From positions 1-8,819 of the forward strand of contig JAGVPN010000127.1 of NCBI GenBank assembly GCA_020052215.1: DNA of 8,819 nucleotides, in the 5' to 3' direction. This DNA is from Syntrophobacterales bacterium. GTDB taxonomy: Bacteria > Desulfobacterota > Desulfobaccia > Desulfobaccales > 0-14-0-80-60-11. This document shows, piece by piece, positions 1-6,150 of the stretch (positions are counted from its first letter, which is position 1; the number at the start of each line of letters is the position of its first letter). The notes under the pieces are model-generated. The model was not told the origin of the DNA. It did no database searches and saw nothing but the letters and a program-made list of their open reading frames with translations. The position numbers and the translations under genes were made by a program.

Positions 1-1938
1 CTCCTCCAGGGAGACGAAAAAGCCGAAGGCGTTGACCCCGGTGATGCGGCCCGAGAAGGTGTCGCCCACCCGGTGGGCCAGGCAGCGCACCTGCATGCGA
101 GACAGCATCTCCCGCTCCGCCCCTACCGCGGCCCGCTCCCGCCGGGTGAGATGACCGGCCTGGGTCTCCAGGTCTTCCGGGTCCAGGGAAAAGGGGGGGT
201 TGCGCCCCGCCAGACGGCTCAAGAGCAGCCGGTGAATCAGCAGATCGGGATAACGCCGGATGGGGGAAGTGAAGTGGGTGTACCAGTCGGTGGCCAGGCC
301 GTAGTGGCCCAAATTTTCCCCGGCGTAGCGGGCCTGCTTCAAGGAGCGCAGCAGCATCAGCTGCACCATGGGGGCCAACGGGGTCTTACGCACCTCGTCC
401 AGAAACTCCCGGAGGACCCGGGGGTCGCGGTGGACCTCCTTGGGCAGGTCGAACCCCAGGCTCTTCAGGTAGGTGCGGAACGCGGCCAGCTTGACCGCAT
501 CGGGGCGCTCGTGCACCCGAAAGAGGGAGAATTCCCCCAGGAAGGTGCCCACCGCTTCGTTGGCGGCGATCATGAACTCCTCGATGAGTTGGTGAGACAC
601 CAGGTGATCCACCCGGCGGACGTCCACCGGCCAGCCCTTCTCGTCCAGCACCACCTCGGCTTCCGGGAGGCTCATGAGCAGGCTGCCCCGTTCGGCCCGG
701 CGCTTCCGGAGGAGGTCGCAGAGCGCGGTCATTTGGGTGAGTATCTTCACGAAAGCCCGGTAGCGGCTAAGAAGTTGACGGTCTTTTTTAACCAGCAGAT
801 CGTCCACCAAACGGTAGGTGAGGCGGGCGTGGTTGCGGACCACGCTCCGGGCAAAGGTAAAGTCTTTCCGGCGGCCCCGGCGGTCGAAGTTGAGAATGGC
901 GGTCACCGCCAGACGGTCTTCCCCGGGGATGAGGCTGCAAACGTTGGTGGCCAGCTTCTCGGGCAGCATGTGCACCGCTCGCTGGGGGAAATAGACGCTG
1001 GTGCCCCGCTGGTCGGCCTCCTTATCCAGGGGCGAGCCCGGGGTGACATAGTGGCTGACGTCGGCGATGGACACGTAGAGGCTAAAAGTCCCCCCGGGCT
1101 TTTTCTCCAGATAGACCCCGTCGTCAAAATCCCGGGCGGTCTCCCCGTCGATGGTCACCATGGGCAGGTGGCGCAGGTCCAGCCGGCCTTTCAGGGCCTG
1201 CTCCGACAGGTCCGGGTTGAGGTTGGCCGCCGCGGCCAGGACCTCCGCGGGGAACTCGTCGGGCAGTTCATACTTCAAAATCACCAGCCGGGCCTGGACC
1301 TCGGCGTCCTCCACGTCGCCCAGGACCTCGGTGACCACTCCCTGGGGATTGAGGTGCCCCGTGGGATAGTGGGTCACCGCGGCCCGGACCATCTGGCCCG
1401 GGGCGGCGCCGTTTAAGTGCTCCGGGGCGATCACCAGGTTGAAGAGCAGGTGCTCGTCTTCGGGTTCCACGTAATAGGTGTCGCCGGCCTGGGACAGGGT
1501 GCCCAGCACGTCCGTGAGACGGCGGGAGAGGATCCGGATCACCCGGCCTTCCTTGCGGCGACCCCGGCTGCCTTCAATCCGCACCACCACCCGGTCGCCG
1601 TGCCAGGCTTCTTTCAGGTTAGCGGCCACCAGGTAAATGTCCTTGCCGCCGGTCTCCGGGGTGACAAAGCCAAAGCCGTCGGGGTGGACGGAGAGCTCCC
1701 CCGCCACCAGGTTCATTTTCTCGGCCAGGCCAAAGCGGCCGCCCTTGAGGGAGACCAACTGCCCCCGGGCCACCAACTGGTCCAGCATCAACGTCACAGC
1801 CTCGGCCTGGTCCTGGCCGGTGTTGAGCAACCGGAGCAACTCCTCCATCAACAGCGGCCGGGCGGCCTCCTGAAAGGTGCGCAGGATGTGGTCTTCCTTG
1901 GCCGCCGGCTTCTTTTTGCGCCGTCTTCTCGTCGTCAT
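1..1938 (-). CDS. rnr: Ribonuclease R, 3' end of gene beyond window
   Basis: RNase R is a processive 3'-to-5' hydrolytic exoribonuclease of the RNB (RNase II) family that degrades structured RNA in the cytoplasm. The frame is open for 646 codons and leaves the window at position 1. Visible in order: a basic tail (MTTRRRRKKK), a winged-helix-like region (about residues 16-66), a cold-shock OB domain around residues 75-140 (GELSVHPDGFGFV), and the RNB domain. DGETARDFDD supplies Asp264, 270, 272 and 273, spaced exactly like the metal-binding Asp272/278/280/281 of E. coli RNase R. The RNB family signature lies at about 545-570 (HYGLATDWYTHFTSPIRRY). An S1 domain begins near 627 (FSGRITGVNAFGFFVSLEE) and is cut off. 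The ATG at 1938 has GAGG six bases upstream. An in-frame stop at 1978-1980 excludes other ATG, GTG or TTG starts upstream. Transcribed away from the SGNH gene; no frameshift seen. Confidence 0.96.
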   Translation of the reverse strand, partial: MTTRRRRKKKPAAKEDHILRTFQEAARPLLMEELLRLLNTGQDQAEAVTLMLDQLVARGQLVSLKGGRFGLAEKMNLVAGELSVHPDGFGFVTPETGGKDIYLVAANLKEAWHGDRVVVRIEGSRGRRKEGRVIRILSRRLTDVLGTLSQAGDTYYVEPEDEHLLFNLVIAPEHLNGAAPGQMVRAAVTHYPTGHLNPQGVVTEVLGDVEDAEVQARLVILKYELPDEFPAEVLAAAANLNPDLSEQALKGRLDLRHLPMVTIDGETARDFDDGVYLEKKPGGTFSLYVSIADVSHYVTPGSPLDKEADQRGTSVYFPQRAVHMLPEKLATNVCSLIPGEDRLAVTAILNFDRRGRRKDFTFARSVVRNHARLTYRLVDDLLVKKDRQLLSRYRAFVKILTQMTALCDLLRKRRAERGSLLMSLPEAEVVLDEKGWPVDVRRVDHLVSHQLIEEFMIAANEAVGTFLGEFSLFRVHERPDAVKLAAFRTYLKSLGFDLPKEVHRDPRVLREFLDEVRKTPLAPMVQLMLLRSLKQARYAGENLGHYGLATDWYTHFTSPIRRYPDLLIHRLLLSRLAGRNPPFSLDPEDLETQAGHLTRRERAAVGAEREMLSRMQVRCLAHRVGDTFSGRITGVNAFGFFVSLEE

Positions 1939-2366
1939 CGTCTGCCTCGCAACCCGGGCCTTAAAGGGGTTGAGGTGTTAGCCGCCTTCGCCGCCGCGTT
2001 TGTGGATACCGTGAATTTATAAAACAATCTTTATGATATCAACATGTTAAACAATAGTCACCTAAAAACGCCTTCTTGGATAAATCTTTTAAGGAGATTT
2101 GGCTAACACCAAAAAATAATGCTGGCCATGTGGTCAACTGCTTGATATAAGAGGGGATAATTAGCAAATCCGGGGTCTTTAAAATGCTCCCTGGTGGTGA
2201 CCGTCAAGCCGAGATGATCCCCACGGTTTTTAACCGGGCCACCGGGATGGATGGCCAGGGGATCTTCAGCGCCCATCTCCTGCTGCGCCACGGCTGCGCC
2301 GCCATTAATCCAGAACCCGGGGACCTAAATTTCAGTTTTTTCTCCTAACGCCCGAAGGGTTGAAGC
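1939..2366. other. Intergenic region, no convincing gene
   Basis: This 428-base gap separates divergent rnr and the SGNH gene. The part from about 2010 to 2180 is AT-rich and probably holds promoters for both directions. It includes small palindromes (TGATATCA at 2034-2041, AACATGTT at 2041-2048) and an unused AAGGAG at 2090-2095. The part from 2184 to 2348 is GC-richer and open in two opposed frames. The plus frame, from an ATG at 2184, gives 54 residues ending at 2348. The minus frame, from a GTG at 2291, gives 62 residues ending at 2103. I recognise neither product. Third-position G+C is about equal in both, so codon usage does not choose between them. It may be a gene relict or plain spacer. 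Confidence 0.5.
2016..2042 (-). promoter_or_regulatory. Possible sigma-70 promoter for rnr
   Basis: Read on the minus strand, TTGATA (2037-2042) is followed after 15 bases by TATAAA (2016-2021). Both hexamers are five-of-six consensus matches, but the spacer is two bases shorter than optimal. It lies in the AT-rich stretch about 75 bases ahead of the rnr start and is the best candidate I see there. A consensus match in AT-rich DNA is weak evidence. Confidence 0.3.
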
Positions 2367-3560
2367 ATGGACCGCAAAAAAGAGATCAGGAGAAATCTCT
2401 TTTTACTCCTGCTGTCGCTGCTAATCGGCGTCTTGGTCTGCGAGGCCATCGTCAGGTTAGTCCGCCCCGCCTCGGATATCTTCCCGGCCGATCCGGCTTC
2501 AGATCCAATCATGGGCATACGCCTCCAGCCTTTTCAATCCGGCCACGATGGCCAGGGCTTCCGCAATACCACAGCGGCAGGCCATTTCCCCATCGTCTGC
2601 ATCGGTGACTCGATGATTTACGGGGTTGGGGTCGCCCGAAGATACGCCATCCCCCAGCAACTAGGCCGCTTGCTCAACCAGCCGGTGTACAATATGGGGC
2701 TGGGCAGCTACGGGCCGGTGCAATATTACCAGTTATTGAAAAATTCGCGCCAGACGCACCCACAAAAAACCATCATCGCTTTTTATTTGGGGAATGATTT
2801 GCTTGATGCCTCGGAAATGGTCACCAAGCAAGATTACTGGAAGGGGCTGGCGAAAGATCTGGGCGATGACCATCATCTCAAGGATATTGCCTCATGCTTA
2901 ACCCCCCTGGATGACCATATCGCCAAGTTCGTGTACCAAGATCCCAACATCATCACCATCAGACTCAAACGGCCCGGTTCCCTCATCTGGCAGGTACATT
3001 CTTATCTGCGATTACATTCGGGCTTGTACGCCCTGATGTATGAAGGGTGGGTGAAGCCGTTCATGGAGAGGTTCTTTGAACAGCAGGTGCACCGGAAGCG
3101 CCCCGGGGCCTTTTACACCCCGCAGGTGGACACCATCTTCACCCCCGGCGTCAATCTCAGTGACATGGACCCCGGTGATCCGAAGATACGGTTGGGGTTG
3201 TTAGTCACCCAAAGAGTCGTCGAAATGATGGCGCAGTTGCAAAAATCGCCACAAGACAAAGACAGCCTGCGGTTTATTATTCTCCCCACCAAAGAAAACG
3301 TTTATTACCACTATTTGAAAAGTCAAAAAGTTACCCTGCCCCCCCAATATGAATGTGCCGTGCATTATGAACGGGAGATCACCCGATGGCTGCATAACCT
3401 CATCACGGCCAACGGGTTCCGGTTCATCGACGTATTCACCCGGATGGAACAAGCCGCCAACCAGGGGGCCCTGCTCTACCACGCTTCCAGCGACGCGCAT
3501 CCCAATATCGCCGGTAATCGGATCATCGCCCAAATCCTGGCCGAAGCCCTGAAGAAATAA
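2367..3560 (+). CDS. Membrane-anchored SGNH/GDSL-type hydrolase or O-acyltransferase
   Basis: The 397-residue product starts with a short basic stretch (KKEIRR) and one hydrophobic helix at about 11-29, so it is probably anchored in the inner membrane with the body in the periplasm. The helix end (VLVCE) is not a good lipobox. The SGNH blocks are visible: GDS with nucleophile candidate Ser82, block II glycine in NMGLGSYG (109-116), block III GND (142-144), and the C-terminal SDAHPN with Asp377 and His379. The Asp-x-His spacing recalls AlgX/AlgJ-type acetyltransferase domains more than the Asp-x-x-His of classical GDSL lipases. The substrate is unknown; an ester or acyl group on a surface polysaccharide is a guess. 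ATG 2367 has AAGGG seven bases upstream. G+C is lower than in hisD or rnr. It stands alone, convergent with the PilZ-FlgM gene; no polysaccharide genes lie beside it. Confidence 0.82.
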   Translation: MDRKKEIRRNLFLLLLSLLIGVLVCEAIVRLVRPASDIFPADPASDPIMGIRLQPFQSGHDGQGFRNTTAAGHFPIVCIGDSMIYGVGVARRYAIPQQLGRLLNQPVYNMGLGSYGPVQYYQLLKNSRQTHPQKTIIAFYLGNDLLDASEMVTKQDYWKGLAKDLGDDHHLKDIASCLTPLDDHIAKFVYQDPNIITIRLKRPGSLIWQVHSYLRLHSGLYALMYEGWVKPFMERFFEQQVHRKRPGAFYTPQVDTIFTPGVNLSDMDPGDPKIRLGLLVTQRVVEMMAQLQKSPQDKDSLRFIILPTKENVYYHYLKSQKVTLPPQYECAVHYEREITRWLHNLITANGFRFIDVFTRMEQAANQGALLYHASSDAHPNIAGNRIIAQILAEALKK

Positions 3561-3717
3561 TCTTTCTTGATCGACAGTATTGGGGTTATCTCAAGCACAC
3601 CTTCGGGAAGGGTCGGCTGTATATGGCCGTGAGCGCCAAATTCCGGGGGAGCGGGGTTGTTTAGCGAATGACACGCAATATAAGAGGTTAAACCGACAAA
3701 GGTTGAACGCCTGGAGA

Positions 3718-4317
3718 TTATATTTTTAGGCGCAATGATTTTTCTACGAAAAGATCAAGGATAACGCTTTGAGTAACTTTTTCAGATTTTATCTTATAAG
3801 AGCCTTTCTCGATGGTGTTTTTTATATTCATAATCCTATCGGTCCGCATTTCTGGAGTATTGGCAATAATTTCATGGGCTTTTTTATTCAATTCGTAATA
3901 CTGATACAGTATACGCGTTTTGTCAAATGAAGTCATTTCTTGTTCCTTGGTTCCTTGAAGCGCGTAATAAATGGGGTCAGAAATGATTCTCAGTCCTACC
4001 GCAAATTGCTGGAGGTCACGTTGCGTCTGTTCAGTGCGAACAACTAAGGCATGAAACCCAAAATGATGACTCCCAGGATCTTGCTGTGCAGTATCGAAAG
4101 TTAAATAGCGAATATCGTCTTTTTCAAGTGGCGGTGGCCTATTACAAATGAGATAAATACCTCCCAGACTGATATTCACTAATATACCCTGGTCGGTCCA
4201 TAATTCTTGGGATTGGGGTATGTGGACATGACATATCCTGGGCTCGGAGATATTGATTCGACCGAACCGGCGTCTTTCAGAAAGGGACTTCAGGGGATTA
4301 ACTTGTTTAATTGTCAT
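3718..4317 (-). CDS. PilZ domain fused to FlgM-like anti-sigma-28 segment
   Basis: The 199-residue product appears cytoplasmic, with no signal peptide or membrane helix. Residues about 14-112 form a PilZ domain: RRFGR supplies the RxxxR cyclic-di-GMP clamp (Arg16, Arg20), NISLGG supplies the [DN]xSxxG motif (Asn48, Ser50, Gly53), and FAVGLRII (105-112) fits the closing strand. Residues about 140-195 resemble the C-terminal sigma-28-binding part of FlgM. The order 'Leu...Ala...pre-Arg, then Val/Ile-xx-Ile-Lys-xx-Ile-xx-Gly-x-Tyr-Lys-x-x-x-Glu-Lys-Val' is kept in MRTDRIMNIKNTIEKGSYK and SEKV (157-181). FlgM alone is usually about 90-100 residues, so this is a fusion. ATG 4317 is the only ATG; an in-frame TAA lies three codons upstream, and no clear Shine-Dalgarno is present. 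The gene is markedly AT-rich beside its neighbours. PilZ is secure; the FlgM assignment is by motif only. Likely role: cyclic-di-GMP-responsive control of sigma-28 (inference). Confidence 0.8.
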   Translation of the reverse strand: MTIKQVNPLKSLSERRRFGRINISEPRICHVHIPQSQELWTDQGILVNISLGGIYLICNRPPPLEKDDIRYLTFDTAQQDPGSHHFGFHALVVRTEQTQRDLQQFAVGLRIISDPIYYALQGTKEQEMTSFDKTRILYQYYELNKKAHEIIANTPEMRTDRIMNIKNTIEKGSYKIKSEKVTQSVILDLFVEKSLRLKI

Positions 4318-4349
4318 ATGAAGTTAGCCATAGCGAAAAAAATTCGTGA

Positions 4350-4363
4350 GTGATCAAGCTCAC
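4350..4363. promoter_or_regulatory. GTGA-N6-TCAC palindrome (CRP/FNR-superfamily-like site)
   Basis: GTGATCAAGCTCAC matches the GTGA-N6-TCAC core of the E. coli CRP consensus in all eight defined bases, although the flanking T and A of TGTGA/TCACA are absent. It lies just downstream of the transcription start predicted from the sigma-28-like promoter, a position where a bound regulator would repress. An overlapping GTGAG-N8-CTCAC pair (4346-4363) could instead form a small 5'-leader hairpin. No regulator gene is in the window, so the binder is unknown. Confidence 0.3.
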
Positions 4364-4371
4364 TTCTTAAG

Positions 4372-4398
4372 CTATCGGCACATTCGTCAAAAGTATTA
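4372..4398 (-). promoter_or_regulatory. Sigma-28 (FliA)-type promoter for the PilZ-FlgM gene
   Basis: On the minus strand TAAT (4395-4398) is followed after exactly 15 bases by GCCGATAG (4372-4379). The enterobacterial sigma-28 consensus is TAAA-N15-GCCGATAA, so 3 of 4 and 7 of 8 bases match with perfect spacing. The expected start is near 4365, giving a leader of about 48 bases before the ATG at 4317. It points at the only gene in the window expected to touch sigma-28, which makes a chance match less likely. Confidence 0.6.
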
Positions 4399-4466
4399 AT
4401 TTTTTTTCAACCGGCATAAATTGCGGGAAGGCGGATTACCCGAGATTAAGCGGAAGACTCCCTACC

Positions 4467-4619
4467 CCTGCTCGAAAAGTTCCGAGTTCAAGGTTCAAAG
4501 TTAAATGTTAAATGTTAAATGTATGGCTGGCAGTGCCCACCCCTATATGGAGGACAACCGCCGGGGCGGCTGTTCCACAGAAAACAGAAAACGGCAAACT
4601 GAAAACTTCTCGAAGCAGG
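4467..4619. repeat. Imperfect inverted repeat bounding a ~150-bp cassette
   Basis: CCTGCTCGAAAAGTT (4467-4481) recurs inverted at 4604-4619, whose complement reads CCTGCTTCGAGAAGTT. They differ by one inserted T and one A/G change. The enclosed DNA is made of the heptamer array, a GC-rich hairpin and CAGAAAA repeats. This resembles a small non-autonomous repeat element. No target-site duplication was identified. Confidence 0.45.
4500..4522. repeat. Short tandem repeat, GTTAAAT x3
   Basis: Three perfect head-to-tail copies of the heptamer GTTAAAT (4500-4520) are followed by a partial GT. Immediately before them are degenerate relatives (GTTCAAG, GTTCAAA) from about 4486. Such arrays can vary in copy number through slippage. 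It is far from either flanking start codon, so a phase-variation role is not supported. Confidence 0.75.
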
Positions 4620-4664
4620 ACAGGCTTCCCGGACCGCCCCGCGGCGATGGCGCGGCATTAAGAT

Positions 4665-4693
4665 TTGTGCTTTGTTGAACAATCTTATATAAT
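4665..4693 (+). promoter_or_regulatory. Probable sigma-70 promoter for hisD-folE2
   Basis: A perfect TATAAT (4688-4693) has TTGTGC (4665-4670) upstream at the optimal 17-base spacing; the -35 hexamer matches only three of six. The start would be near 4700, about 40 bases before the hisD start. Between the two elements lies a palindrome, TTGTT-G-AACAA (4672-4682), which could be an operator. The -10 box is the strongest sigma-70-like box I noticed in the window. Confidence 0.5.
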
Positions 4694-4738
4694 TTGAGGT
4701 AGTAAAATCTATTTCTGTGGCAAAGGCGGGACCTGCGA

Positions 4739-6040
4739 GTGCCAGATTTGACGGTAGAACATCTCACCGAACTCGCACCGGCGCGGCGGCAGGCGATCCT
4801 GTCCCGCTCCCAGGAAGACGTCAGCGCGGTGTTGGAGGTGGTGGCGCCTATCTTAGCCGCCCTGCGCGCCGACGGCGACGCCGAATCCCTGCGGCAGCAT
4901 CAGCAGTTCAAGGCCGGCATCACTGCGGCGGACCTTTTAGCCACCCCCGAGGAGATTGAGGCCGCCTACCGGGCCCTGGCCCCCCAGGTCACCGCCGCCC
5001 TCAAGACCGCGGCCGCCAATATTGAAAAATTTCATCGGGCCCAGTTGGACCGGGAAATGTGGGCCATGGAAATCCAGCCCGGCATCCTGGCCGGGCGCCT
5101 CTCCCGCCCCATTGACCGGGTGGGCTGCTATATTCCCGGCGGGTTGGCCTCCTACCCCTCCAGCGCCCTGATGAACATCATCCCCGCCAAAGTGGCGGGG
5201 GTGGCCGAGATCGTAGCCGCCACGCCGCCGGGGCCCGAGATGGCGGTGAACCCCGCCACCCTGGTGGCCGCGCACCTGGCCGGGGCCAGCCAACTCTTCA
5301 AGATCGGCGGCCCCTGGGCCATCGGCTCCCTGGCCTACGGGACGCAGATGGTCCCCCGGGTGGACAAGATCGTGGGGCCGGGCAACAAGTATGTTACCGC
5401 GGCGAAACTCCTGGTGTTCGGCCAGGTGGACATCGACTCCCCCGCGGGGCCCAGCGAGGCCCTGATCCTGGCGGATGACACGGCAGAAGCCCGGTACGTG
5501 GCGGTGGACTTTCTCTCCCAGGTGGAGCACGACCCCGAGGCCGCCGCGGTCCTGGTGACGCCGGATGCGGACCTGGCCCGGGCCGTAGTGGCGATCATCA
5601 CCCAGGAGTTGCCCCACCTGCCCCGGCGGGAGATCATCAATGCGGCCCTGACGAAATACTCCGCGGTGCTCCTGACCGCCTCGATGGATGAGGCCCTGGA
5701 GTTTGCCAATCTCTATGCCCCGGAGCATTTGCAGATCGTCACCCGGGACCCCTTTGCCCTGTTGCCCCGCATCCAGCACGCCGGCTCCATCTTCCTGGGG
5801 CCGTATGCCCCGGTGCCGGTGGGCGACTACGCCTCGGGGACCAACCACGTGCTCCCCACGGGCGGCTGCGCCCGGATGTTCTCGGGGCTCTCCGTGGATG
5901 ATTTCATCAAGAAACCCACCTTTCAGCACTTGACCCGGGAGGCGCTCCGATCCCTGAAAGATACGGTCATCACCCTGGCCGAACACGAGGGCCTGCACCT
6001 GCACGCCCGGGCCGTGGCCGAAAGGTTTCGCGATGATTAA
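4739..6040 (+). CDS. hisD: Histidinol dehydrogenase
   Basis: HisD is the zinc- and NAD-dependent enzyme that oxidises L-histidinol through the aldehyde to L-histidine, the last two steps of histidine synthesis, in the cytoplasm. The 433-residue length is typical. Signature stretches are IVGPGNKYVTAAK (211-223), DSPAGPSE (233-240), APEHL (327-331) and GDYASGTNHVLPTGG (362-376). By alignment with the E. coli enzyme, the zinc ligands are Gln261, His264, Asp363 and His422, and the catalytic pair is Glu329-His330; all are present. The start is a GTG at 4739. An in-frame TAA at 4703-4705 limits the upstream choices, and the Shine-Dalgarno is poor (AAGG about 12 bases away), so the exact start is less certain than the gene. 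No other his genes lie nearby. folE2 follows 110 bases downstream on the same strand. Confidence 0.97.
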   Translation: MPDLTVEHLTELAPARRQAILSRSQEDVSAVLEVVAPILAALRADGDAESLRQHQQFKAGITAADLLATPEEIEAAYRALAPQVTAALKTAAANIEKFHRAQLDREMWAMEIQPGILAGRLSRPIDRVGCYIPGGLASYPSSALMNIIPAKVAGVAEIVAATPPGPEMAVNPATLVAAHLAGASQLFKIGGPWAIGSLAYGTQMVPRVDKIVGPGNKYVTAAKLLVFGQVDIDSPAGPSEALILADDTAEARYVAVDFLSQVEHDPEAAAVLVTPDADLARAVVAIITQELPHLPRREIINAALTKYSAVLLTASMDEALEFANLYAPEHLQIVTRDPFALLPRIQHAGSIFLGPYAPVPVGDYASGTNHVLPTGGCARMFSGLSVDDFIKKPTFQHLTREALRSLKDTVITLAEHEGLHLHARAVAERFRDD

Positions 6041-6150
6041 CTAAATGGCGCCGGGGCCGGAAAGCCGGCTTGCCGCCCCTGATGCCAGCCCCAGCCATGG
6101 CCGGGGAAGACCCTATCATGACCCAGCGCCCCAGACCAGGACCATGAGCC

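Larger units (their letters stand above)
4399..4664. other. Repeat-rich intergenic DNA upstream of hisD
   Basis: This is most of the roughly 420-base gap between the divergently oriented PilZ-FlgM gene and hisD. It holds a poly-T run (4400-4408), a GC-rich inner hairpin around 4554-4573 (eight base pairs with one A-C mismatch, loop CGGG), short CAGAAAA repeats (4577-4590), and the inverted arms and heptamer array listed separately. I see no credible gene; the open frame on the minus strand between 4543 and 4767 runs into hisD and through the repeats and has no coding character. Confidence 0.6.

Noticed and set aside
73..2022. Long plus-strand open frames (447 and 201 residues) across the rnr region
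   Set aside because: They are exact antisense shadows of rnr in the same codon register, caused by GC-rich codons. The minus-strand product has complete RNB motifs and catalytic aspartates, while the plus-strand products show no domain.
2125..2145. Possible sigma-54 site (TGG...TTG spacing) upstream of the SGNH gene
   Set aside because: The -12 element reads GA instead of the essential GC.
3598..3613. Small CCTT-CGGG-AAGG hairpin between the convergent SGNH and PilZ-FlgM genes
   Set aside because: Only four base pairs and no T run, so not a credible terminator.
4937..6004. 355-residue minus-strand open frame opposite hisD
   Set aside because: Antisense shadow of a complete, motif-rich HisD; its composition (Gly/His/Arg-rich, no domain) is typical of such shadows.
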